A stretch of DNA of 64,000 nt from Trichoplax sp. H2 (taxonomy: Eukaryota > Placozoa > Uniplacotomia > Trichoplacea), in NCBI GenBank assembly GCA_003344405.1, contig NOWV01000103.1, positions 62,001 to 126,000 of the forward strand, written 5' to 3'. A program made the translations under genes and the position numbers. Positions 46,341 to 59,200 of the stretch are shown here, in pieces. The notes below the pieces were generated by a model. The model did no database searches and was not told where the DNA came from. It was given only the letters and a program-made list of their open reading frames with translations. The stretch's first letter is position 1. Each line of letters starts with the position of its first letter.

Positions 46341-47550
46341 TAAATACGTCCCAGAAAGCGAACTGTAATTATGCAATACAGGGTAGTGCAGTACCCAGAT
46401 CACGATGATCTATCTGCTCAAGTAGAGTGTAAATAGTTATTACCTGTAGTGAACAATCAACAAATCATAATGTTAAGGCATAAAAGGCTGTCATAATTTT
46501 AATGTGGTGATTATTTTTAACGCTAATAATAGTGTTTTGATTACGTTGCAAATTAAGAAGAATTTTTAAAATTGATAATGCTTATTATAATTGTTAAAGC
46601 TCCGTAGCTCCTTCCCTGATAGTTTCTTATAGTATAGCATTTATAGGGAGGATTATAGCATATCCCAGTAATTGATTGTACCTTTAAAAATCTTATTTTA
46701 ACCTAATTTTAGTGAGTCAGTAAATCTAGGGGATCATGTAGAACTGTTCTGTTAACCGCTACTTTCATCTAGCCCGAGGAAATATTGTAATCAATAGAAA
46801 CTTAACGCGCTATATTGTTGCTATGAACCAATAAAGTTGTTTTTGATCGAAATGAATTAAAACTAAATTTTACGGGATATAATGCAATTACTGCAATGAA
46901 TAAAAGCTGAGATATTATTAGATTTATGAATGTAAAGTTAAATTGTATAACTCAGGCAATAAATGACTATAATAAGAACTTATTCTTTCTCTATTGTTGC
47001 AACCTGAAGTACTTTTTATGTCTAGTCTATATAATCAGAACAGAATCAACTAATGTCGGTACGACATGATTTATAAGCTGTTATTTCTACGACGCTCATC
47101 TCAACTTAAAACTACAAAATCAATCACAAGACAAACTGAATAAGACATTTTAACAGCGCCGAAAATGTATGAGTACTAGAATTAAATTAGCTTGTTAAAA
47201 TTCGACCAGGTAAAGTGATAGAAGATGATACAGTTAATTTAAGAAATTAAGTTAAACGATATGCGATAGCTGAAACAGCCTTGGATGTATGTACCCGAAT
47301 ATTTTTTTAGGCACCTTCGTAAATTTTCTTCTACTGAAAGCTTTTACACAGTGTATTATAGACAAACTTTGTCAAATAGCCTGAAATTCTACTTTCAGTC
47401 GTAATAGTCTCTTGATACCTACTTTAAATGAGCCATTCGATGATATTCTCCAACTAAAATTATAATATAAAAGCATAATTTGGGATTTATAGATCGAGCA
47501 GATTATGTGTATTAGCTAGTCAAGTATATCAATCAAATTTAGATTTAAGT

Positions 47551-47567
47551 TGGGCGGGGGGGGGGGG
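47551..47567. repeat. poly-G tract
   Basis: GGGC followed by twelve G residues in an otherwise AT-rich intergenic stretch. Other G-runs occur at 41,677-41,692 and 42,756-42,763. Confidence 0.85.
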
Positions 47568-50500
47568 ATTCACAGTAAAAGATACGTGAAATCTCTCAAA
47601 AATATAAGTTAACCCTTCAAGATATAGAAATACGAACAAACAATAGTATCTAGCAATACTAGTGGAGAATTGAAAGTTTTAATCGTCTTTCGGAAATTCT
47701 TCAGAAGGAAGAATACTAAAGGTTTTCATGTTCTCTTGATATCGTGCTACCCACCCCCCTCTGGTTCCCACATTACGGGATAATCCATAAGCAATGGAAA
47801 AAAAATTGATCAAGATATTTATATAAACTATAACTATACACTAGCACAGTCGATATTCCTACTGAGTTAGAATCTAATCCCATAATGAGATTCAATCAAT
47901 ATCTTAATACTAAACTAACTAGTAAATATAAACTTGCTACAAGTACTACAGCAATCCTATAAGTCATTTAGTTGACATCAATTATTACGTACCAGACCAA
48001 ATCTGCACAAAACTTCGGCGGCGAGATAATGCTTTATTTCTTCCGTAGAATTATTTATTATGACTATTTCGTCGGTAAATTGTTCTTTAATAGACAGCAG
48101 TTAAGAATTTATTCTATAATCTTGTTAGCTCATCTTAAAAAATTAAAGGCTAGGATCGTTTACAGAATGTTACTCCCTATGAAATTGACTAACTATAATT
48201 ACTAATTATCAATAAAAAATACCCCGTTAATAAATTCTATCACCGATATAGGTTTTATTAAGAATGAATTTACTGTATTAAGGTTAAAACGTCAAAATTA
48301 AGTATACAAATTCTATAATGACGCTACTGTAATGCTTGTAATAAATTACTAGAGTAAGCTTTTCATTGTTATTCATTTATTTTATTAATTAAATATTTAA
48401 CAGTTGTGCAACCTCTCTGTATTTTCTACTGTGCTGCAACAATAACTTCAATTAGTGGATCCGTTTGTAATAACATTGTGTATACTGCTACTACGTCAAA
48501 ACTTTGACATAATATTGAAATGGTCTAAAAGTAAAATGTAAATTAAGTATGTTAACAAATAGCATTAATCCACTAACGCTGCCTAGAGCTAGTCTTATAG
48601 TACTAAATTACTAATTTACGGAACAAATAAGAACGCGCTTGCAGATGTGAACAGGTAAAAAGACTGAGCATTACCTATACACTAAAAAACTCCTTGTATA
48701 TCGATAGACTACAGTAACATTATTTATTGATGAAATCTAAACTGATTCTGGATGAATTAGTTTAACGGTGCCATCTGCTCCTTTTTGCACGCCTTGGCGC
48801 CATGAACGGTGACCAAGTAATCATCATACAATTAAAGTAATTGACTGAATTGTTACTGTTTATTATAGTCATAAAGACCATCCAGACATCATTCAATTAG
48901 TTCCCCTTCCCTTAACATAATCCCAAAAAGGTAAAACCGTCAAATTTTGTTATATACAGAATACTAAATGCTAATATTGGTGTTAGAAGTGTGTCTTTTA
49001 AGATTAGGAATTGTCGTCGATTGTCGATTTATTCTAGGCTAATAAGGTTTAAAGTTAATCATCCTGAAAGTCAGTTGCTAAATAAAAATGAAGTGCCTAC
49101 ATTTTAAATCCATGTATTCTCATGAAGAATGCAACCGTAGCCAAGTCTATTTAAACAATTACTAATAATCAATAGCCGCAAAATGATAAATATTAAATAA
49201 TATTCAAGTTCATTAATAATTAACATTGGGCAGACATAGAATTGTTTCGAAAACAATTAACCAATGCACTCTAGGTTAGCAAGTAATCCATTAATATGAC
49301 ATGTATGAATCAGAATTTACAATTTAAATTTTAGACTTTAGAACTAGTTTTCATCCGCTACTGCTACCAGTTATCTAATACAATACGAGGGTATTCAAGT
49401 TGAATAACAACTATTTTGTAAGTTAATAAGTTGATCAACTGGATATTCCTACTCCTTAAGCTATCGATATAGCATGGTCCCTGGATGCTTACATATGATG
49501 ATAATGAGGAGCTGCATTCCATAGTGCAGTATTCATAAGTACAGCTCATCTAGAAAAAATGCCATGAATTCATTAACGAAGTCTATTTGCATAGCAAATA
49601 ATCAATAACAAGCACTAAGACGTCATCGTACTGTAACTCGTATAGTAGTGGCTAAACACTAGTGCTTCAAATTAACTCGATAATTTCACACTATAAATGT
49701 ATCTATGTAATATAAAGCTGCTACAAAATATCGAACTATACTGCAATTGTAAATCCATTCAGCAAGAAAACATTCATGCCCTGCATTACTTGTCCATCAA
49801 TTTATTAAATTAAGCTGATTCCTAATCTAACAGCAAAAAATAATAAGGAGTAATGACGGTGCGGCAACCATGTCAATGGCTGAATATAGTCAATAAATAT
49901 ATCATTACATATTAAGGCATATGGTACACGATCGTGAAACTTCTATTCTGCCATCCTTTATTTTGAAAGGATATCTCACCTAGTATCTAATAAGCTATGA
50001 TAGTAGCAACATATTGCCAATTATAGGACTCCGTTGAAGACAAATGCAATACATATTGTAGTTTACAAATATTTCAAAACGATTTTCAATGCTATGAAAT
50101 ACGGATTTAATTGCTTTTTGATTACGATAATTTAATAGGTTGCTTAATGTATTCTTTGCTAACTGCTATTAGTTAACAAATATGCTACTATTACGGTAGC
50201 CACTAACTGCGCATATCAATTGAAATAGTGCAGAATGTTAAGTAAGTATATTATAAAATCTTGTTGTTTTGTTAAAACATGTTGGTATACTCGTAGTCTT
50301 GACAGTACCGTAACTTAAACATGTTACGTAGGATATGTGCACTTAGGTCATAATGTTAAATCAAAATAACTATTTTCCTGACTATAAGAATTTATTGGGC
50401 TATTTTATTATTGTTTACTAGCATCATAAATTTACTGTAAAAACTTTACAAGATGATAGCATTGCTTAAAGAAAGTAAATATTCTATTAATACTATACAA

Positions 50501-52733
50501 GGCCAGAAGTTATAATAGAAGGTATTAATGAGGATATACTACTTGCATATAGGACGGCAGCAGGGGGGCGATATTTTTCGTTGATCATTTCAAGAGCTCA
50601 CGTAAATAATAATATCTAGTTTAAACTAGTTTGATTAAAAAGAGAGTAGTTAGAGATGGAATCTCGTTTCATTTTATTAGCAAAGAAGTGCCATTTTATA
50701 AAATAGTAGAAAGTTGTAAGAAAGATACCTGAGATAGTAAGAGCTTTGATGATATATTCGTCACGAAGTTTTCAGAAATAAATATCAATCATCAGTTATT
50801 TAGAATATGAGAAGCTTAAGGAATAATAAGCTCTGTGTTATTATAAGCAAATTACAACATCTTAAGTAATTAGGCATCTTAGGCAACTGCTATTTGAAAA
50901 TCATCAAATAATAGCGGTATAATAAACATTTTGTTCGAAAATGTATAAATGTAAACTTAATTTTAAGTTGATTATAAATTATTAATTAATAATGATAAAT
51001 AATAATCGTCTCATTAGCGAATATAGGCTTACTATCTGCTAATTCATATCACAGTTTGAATATTGAAATTTTATATGCCAATATGACAGACGGTAATATT
51101 TGAACTTCGTAGATTTATTTTTGTTGCATTGACTATCCAAGATAGTAATTTCATGTGAACGTGTTGAGGTAGCGTACTGTACGGTATATTTTAAGATAAG
51201 GATAAACTATTATCCAAAACCTACCATCCTGTTAATGAATATAGGATCAGTATACTAGCTATTTACACCACCGCCTCAATATTGAACCTCTCTTGTGTAT
51301 AGGCAAACCAGCAGTGTCTGAATCTTGCAAATTTCCACCTTTTCCAGCGTCAATTGCTTGAAATAGTAATGCATACTGTAGGGATGCTGTATCAAATTGA
51401 TATCACTTACCCATTAAGAATAACATCGTATTTTGTAAGTCATGACTTTTCCTTGGGGCTACTAATAAGTAAGTGTGTGTTTGAGAGTTTTCTAAGTTTT
51501 TTAAATATTTATTGCTAAATATGCCTTTCCTGATATTTCATTAGTTGTGAATTCAAAACACTGATAATTAATCTACTTGATCATGGGGAGGCGCAGACGC
51601 CTGCCCAACTTTCACAAGTACAGTATATACGCATATATGGATAATATGAAAATTAAAAGTTTTCTATGACTCTCATCGCCTACCTAAGCATAAATGTACC
51701 ATAACTAGCTTATAATTTCAAGATTACGAAAATATGCACCGCAATATGCAACGCTAAAATAGAGAAGTACAACTTCACGCCAATAAATTTCAAATTATCC
51801 AACAGAAAACAAAGATGCGGGATTATATTTTCTTATGAAATATGAATCTGAGATATAGCTTGCTGCGAATCAAATCGAACCATAACGACACTACTCCGTG
51901 CGTGGATAAGCTTTTGATACTAAAGATTTATAAGTTACTTTTTAGAACTACAGTGAAAGTGTTAAAAGTAAACAGAGATTCGTTAAAATGAATAAAATTC
52001 CAATGTGATTTGTTAATTTTTATCAGTCCAATCCTTACTCAACTTGATTTGAGGCTGGACTGCGAGTATTAGTGATACACTAACAAGAATTGAAAGGCTT
52101 TTTGGCCTAATTTGCCATGCAGTGTTACAATGCTTTCTTCAATATCACGATTTGTCATGTTTAATTAATTATATTACATAAGTTTGAACAAATACATTCT
52201 GTACGTCGTAATTCAATCTACTATCTACTATTGGAGTAATCTTGCCAAAATGTCTCGCAATTAAAGAATGTTGTTAACAACGCATAACTTTTATTTTCAA
52301 ATTTTATGAAAATACAATACCCATATTGCTATAAATGTATTTACGATACGGTTGACAGGTGGAATAATTTTAAAGATATTTACATTGCTGCCTAACTGGT
52401 ACCTGATTAAGCGAACGGGTCGCTGTAAATTCAGAATGTCAAAACATACATTACATCCAGAATTCACCTTTTCTTACTATTAACGATTACTTATTTTTAC
52501 ACCAGTTCTAGTCCATTTGATAATAAATGCTTTAACATTAATTACTGCTATTTAAAATAATGTGATCACAATTTTTAAGATATGCACTTATACAAATCGT
52601 GTAAAAGTATCTAACACTCGTATATTTCGATGTAAAATAGCATAACAAGAAATCATGCAAACTATGCATAACGAATGATTCTTTAACAAACGCTGATGTT
52701 ATAATAATATCTGACTTTAAAATAATTGTTTAT

Positions 52734-52755
52734 CATATATATATATATATATATG
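52734..52755. repeat. (AT)n microsatellite
   Basis: Uninterrupted AT dinucleotide run of roughly ten units in non-coding sequence downstream of the Mint gene. Confidence 0.85.
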
Positions 52756-53219
52756 TTATATGTACGAGTATGTATGTGCGTATGCATATATAATATATCA
52801 TCATTGTACAATATAAAGCAATTGATTAAATTTTAGAACAGAGTAGTTATGACGTTCAACGTAAACAACTACAAACAATAATGAAGAATTCTAATACAAT
52901 TCCAGAAAACATACTCTTGGAACGGCCATTATATTGCTATATTAATCAGCTATCCAATAACCCGCAATCATTCTTAAAGATACAAGATAGTGATGTATAT
53001 CGCTAACTGGCTTAAAAATATCATAAAACTGTAATGAACATTAACACAAAGCAAAGCGAAAGATTTGCAAATCAAATTATAACAATAGAAATTCACCATT
53101 AAGTTATTACAATTTACAAAATTTCACTTGCTTATTTGATGCATCGCATACTTCTGCATTTCAATAATACAATATTAGATACAATCTTCAATTCTTGACA
53201 TAATAAATGAAATTTCAAT

Positions 53220-56200
53220 TTAGATGTATTCTGGCGTTTCTTGGTCTGTCATCAGTTTATACATACTAGCAGGCATGGTTCTCAAACGTAACTAAAAAAA
53301 AATTATTATTTTAATGTAAGTATTGCCAATTGTGAAGTTACATAAAATTAAAGAGAAAGCTGTACAGAGGTAAATACTGACATCTCCGGTGGATATCGTT
53401 AGGAGTTCGACAACTTGGTCATGCGTAGCCTTTACAATATTATGTCTATCGATATCTAAAATATAATGGCCAACACGTACACCACCTCGTTCGGCAATAC
53501 CTCCACGAATAACACTGCAAATCTACAAGTAAAAAATATATTCGTAATAGGTTTAAAAGGATAGCTACATTTAGTAAGTCAATCAATAAAGCTAAACATT
53601 CATACCAAACCATCTTGCACACTAAATCCCCATACATATTTCGTATCTGGTCTTCTTAGTACTATTTCTGTTACCGGTGACATGGATACAATTTCTAAAG
53701 TCACTTCTGTTGCCTGGCAGCTTTCCTACAATTTGATCCATATCGGATATTTTCAATAATGGGTTAACATTTTCATAACTTTATTCAGATTGACGTCGAT
53801 TACTGTACCTTAATAATAGCTTTGCACTTATCGATTGGTAAGGCGACAAGGCTAATACCATTCACAAACATTAAGTGGTCGCCAACGTTTAACTGACCAC
53901 CTAAGGCAGCGGGGCCGAATTTATTGATATGAGCAATCACGGGGGCTGGTATTAATGATCCCCAGCCGGAAGGTATTATCATTATTCCTAGATTTTCATT
54001 TCGCTTTTTTCGTACTACAACCTATAATTCACATCCAAAATAAAATTAAAAAAATTAACAACTACTGTTATTTGTACGGTAGAAATTTTACTTGTCCCAA
54101 TAAAGGTAAAACTATTTGACTGATTACAATTCCTAACTACATGTACTTGCTTGCCATTATAGTAAAAATAGCAATTCAATGATTGTACCTTTTTCTTGCA
54201 ATTAATATCTGACAGTCGACCAAGTTCCTCTACTGAGGTTCGTTGACAACTTAAGACATTCTCGTATTCAACTTTTTCTAATTCTTCCTGACTCCAGCCC
54301 TTCTCTTTAACAAATTCTTCATAAGCAATGTCAAAGGCCTGTCCAATAGATTTGGCGATTGACCGTGCCTTCAATAGGATCAAAATTGATTTATTTTTTA
54401 ATATCCTGAGTAAAACTCAAAATAAATAACCATATCTACAAAAATTTAAGAACGAACAAACTAAACATACATATTGAGAACTAAAAACGTGGCTGACTAC
54501 TTGAGAACCCTTCGGATCTTCGTCAAAATCAGAAGTGGAAACTTCAATCATGGCTTTTCCACTCTTTTCTTTCACAAAGTCCTCTTCTTTCCGCTTGTGA
54601 CGTCTGGTCATCAATACCACAATATTTCCAATATCGGCGATGTACGAAACGTTATGCAAGAGAGTTTCAACGAGCAATTTCTACATTTTGGTGAATATCA
54701 ATAGGGCATTTAAGTAACAATAGATTGCATGGCTAAATTAACGAAATTTTTTACCATAATACTGACAACGACTATAAAATAGAATTCAAATTTCATCAAA
54801 CAGAGAAAATTTTTACCTTATCTGATGACTGTAAAACGATTATGCTACGGACAGATATAACAATTTCGACATCCATACAACTCTGAAAGTCCGAAGACGT
54901 TACCTATGTAAATGTCATAAAGGAAAATGAACCAGAAATTTATAGATGAGAGATCATAATCACTCAACGACAAATACAATACTACTTAAGTATTACTACC
55001 TTTATCCTCTCAATAGCTTCTTTGGCTAAATTTATTCGAGTCTTTGCTGACCATTCCACATCGTTGACTAGACGTGTTGTCCCTAGATACTGGGTATACA
55101 AATTCCAAAACATGATAAGAACTATAAAATATTTACACAGTTCTTTCAATGAGTTAGCGTCTGATATGTTGACGATAAAGACTTTACTTAAACCTACTAT
55201 CACGTCCCTCGAGACATTTATTTATTTGAAAAGCTCATACTTGGTCACTCCACATGCTTAGCTATAAAAATTATTTGTGCGATCTTACTAAATGTACTTA
55301 CATCAGCATCGTATACGACTCCTCTAGTTAAATCAGCAGGATGATGCCTACCAGTGTCACGACCTATGTTCAACCCAAGCATATTGAAGTTTTTTTTAGG
55401 AGGAACATGTAACTTTTTTCTATTTACAACTGTTACATTTTAATACGTGCATATAGCAACAACAAGAACAGTAATGAAGTAAGAAGTACTACATTCTACA
55501 ATGAAGACTTTGCATCTAGCAAACCTTTTAATTCGTCTTGTTTCAACGGCTCGATCTTCTACCAGTAAAAAAAATACAAATACCTTTACGATTAGAGTAA
55601 TAAAATATAATTTAATCTAACTAAAAACTAACATCACTAAGGACGCCATAGGGATCTGAATTTTGTGCGTCATACGACGCTTCCTCTCTTTCTGCCACAG
55701 TTCTATCTAATTGTTCTTTTGGTGGTTGTTCACTATCTGCTGACCTAACTTTCGTTCCAGTTTCTGATTTTACTCTACGAATACCAGGTCTACTGGTGTT
55801 GAGATCTTTTGTCGAACTTGAAGACTTTGGAAGTCTTCGTCTACGCCAAATACTGTCGGGGTCATCAGGTTCCTGATCTAGGTCCTCCATTGATTCTGGT
55901 TAATAAAATTTCCAAGACGTATATTTTTATTTTTATGTGTATTTGAGCTTTGGTAATGATTCAAGTAATAACTAATAGAGATCAATGACATTACCTTCAT
56001 TGGAGTTGGTTTCTACTTTTGATGATGTAACTCCGTCCTTTTTCATTTGTAGTTTCATCAATTCTATTTTACTTAATCCTTTTGTGTTATTATTAGGTCT
56101 TGAAGAAACTAAGCTTTCTTTGTTATCATGGTTAGGATTATCGTTATGTTCTTCATCTGCGCAAGGCTGTTCGGAACCATCAAATTCGCCACTATCCCAC

Positions 56201-59200
56201 TCTAATCCACTATCCATCACTCTTTCATTACTTGAATGATTTAACATCTGTGTGGCTAACTTTGGATGATTTTCTGCTGTTTTCTGATTTAATACAGAAG
56301 AAGGTAGTTCAGCGATTGGCTCTACGCTAACGTCAAGTGATGATTCCGCTGGAGGTTGTGTTGTAATAACTTTAGCTGGTTGCTTTCCTTTTTTATTCGC
56401 TTTAGGGTTGTCCTATTTTAAAAACATGGCACACTGCACTTGAGAAATACAATACTGTAGTGACAATCTACCACAACGGCCAATCATACCTTTCCTGTGC
56501 TTTCATTTCTTTTCTTTTCATTTAATAGCCGCAACTCCTTTTCTTTAAGGTCTGCAGCTTTTTGCTTGATTAGTTGCGATTCTGCATCTAAACACTCTTT
56601 CCTTATCTTTGTACTATCACGTAACTTTAACGATGAATTAAAGTAGGTAATTGCCAAACTAAGTTGATTCAATTTTTTATACGAGTAGCCCAGGCGAGAA
56701 TATGTACGAGCTATTAACTTTGTATCAGCATCTTGTTTCGATCCCAACTCTAAGGCATATTCGGCATCTTTGATACTTCTTTTATATTCCTCCAAATTGT
56801 AGTAAGTGGCTGAAAGGTGAAGCATTGCAAGCGTGAATTACATTTTTAGAAAAGAACTAGTGTATGTACAATATAAGATAATCTCCTTTCTTATAACAAA
56901 TTGTACAATGCTAATAAATCATACCCTTACCTGCTCTGTTAATATAAAAGATAATATTAGAAGGAACAAGCTTAATTGCTTTATTATAGTGCTCTAAAGC
57001 TTCATCGAAATCATTTTTTCTAAAAGCGATATTTCCTTTTTCCTTTTCTTCCGCAGCTAAAGTAGCATTATCTATAATAGGTATATCAACTAATAAAAGA
57101 CAAGGCATCATCATATCAGATGAAAGCAACTGCATAAGACTCAAAAATATAAAGTTACACTAGATTAAAATGAAGGATAACTAGGTTTTTATACACAAAC
57201 AGAATAAATCATATAAATAATATGCAGTTGCTAGATATATAAACGCACGGTTTAAGGTGGAATTATTTTACTCAGCAAACTTACAGTACCATCTACAGAG
57301 ATATGATCTTTATAGTAATTTAGATTATGAAATGATGTAATCTTGAAAGGGAAATACTATATACTGTACCATGCTCGTCAATTTTTGGTGTGTGGTTGAT
57401 ATCATTCTCACTGTTCTCTTCCTTTATTGCATCTGACGTCTCTTTTTCTGCTAGTGAATTACTACTTTCCATTACAGTAGGACTTTTCGATTCCAATATT
57501 TCATTGTCTAAAAAGTATTACAAACATTTAATCAGCACAGCAACGAGACAACTGTATACCATACTATTAATTAATAACTGATCTAGTTGGAAGCGTTACA
57601 TTCGTTCAATTTCTGTAACGATTTGAATTAACGATTCCTAGAAGTTTCGAAATTTTGACCATTATAGTAAGAGTAAAAATCTAATTTCTTAACGCTGCGA
57701 ATTGTATGGATACAGGAATAGTTGCATTTATACAAAAGTTTAAAAGCTTGAGCTGTCGCTTATCATGCGAATTATTAATATTAATACAGTCTGAGATATA
57801 TTAACGTTGGCACAAAATACTACACATTTGTCAATTCTATGCTTAGATTGCAGAGGAAAACAATAAAGGTGATTATTTGGCGTTACGTGTAATGTAATAT
57901 ACTGCATCTAAATCAAGTTTAAATAAATAATTCATCATTGTAACAGTTCACTAAAGTCTAATATTATCCCATGAGATGGTCTTCACAGCGTAAACTGATT
58001 TCAATAGATTTCAGTTCATTAGCAAATTTTGGTAAATAAAATTATGATTAACAATACCTACTGTGCAGAAACTATATAAATGTAATATTATATTTATTAT
58101 ATCATCGTATAATTAGTTGAAAAACTGTCATAAGAGTAAGTTCTTGGATAAAAAAAATGTGTATGCTTTAACTATAAGCCAGTAAGATACAAATATACGG
58201 AGAAGGGACTATACGCGTATTTTATCATTTAAAACTATCATTTCTTGAACTACTAACAGTGATTCTACAAATCACTTTGAAATTTTTAACCACTGCGACA
58301 CTATCTACAGTTAAAATATGTCCAGTAAAGGCAGTAGTAGAACATGTGCAGACGCACTTTAGTTATACAAGTACATCGCAAACGTGGTCACATATAGTAT
58401 TAGGTCCTTCCCATTTATGATGCAGAACTAATCGCCGCTACCCTATTGCACTTCATACTAAAAGATGATATCCATAAATATTGTAAATAGTTTATCAAGC
58501 AAAACTGAAGGTAAAATCTTTGTTGTTGTACAAATAATTTTCTTTAGAGTTAAAGAATATAAATAAAAAGGAAACTGTAACGGAATATAGAATTTACAAT
58601 GTCCATAACGAATATTTGATACATTTCTTATAAAGCAGATTACTAGAGATATTATACGCGTATAGTCTAAGAAATGAGGTACAGTCTATGTTTAATAGAA
58701 CTAATTAATCATTCCATGTATATAGAAAGCACTATTTAAAGGAGTAACAATTGTGGTATTGTCAATAGTTCGCTATGTATGTGTATGAAAATGATTATGC
58801 TGTCATTGCCATATAGGTAAGAGAAAAAGCTGTATGATTATTGCCATGCTGTATCAGGTAGGATGATACTTTATCTACTCGATATTGTAGAATTAATTGT
58901 ACTGTATATGTTATATATATATATATCGAATTTTCTCACCTTGCAGAAGACCGTTAACTTGATTAGAATCCAGAATTTCACTTTGATTGTTTTCCACATC
59001 TGCAGTTCCGTTGGTATGACTAACAACTTTAGTATCAATCGCATCATAGTGGACAAGTGGAATTTGATCCTGAGATAATTCTTCTCCTTGACTACTATCA
59101 ACATAGACCAAATCATATGGAACAATAGGAGGAGATGTAAGGCTATTTTCTTGGCCTTTTACGCGAGTTTCAACAACTAAAACACCCAGTAGAGTAAGTA

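Larger units (their letters stand above)
39171..53219. other. 14-kb region without a supported gene
   Basis: Should include the missing 5' exon(s) and promoter of the minus-strand FERM gene on the left and the 3' UTR of the Mint gene on the right. A minus-strand donor-like CAACC|GTAAGT near 40,072 could end a 5' UTR exon. Otherwise only short ORFs without motif content, microsatellites, a 139-bp tandem duplication, a degenerate ~105-bp tandem repeat, G-tracts and a (CAGTA)n-rich, GC-richer stretch (43.5-44.3 kb) were seen. Confidence 0.45.
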
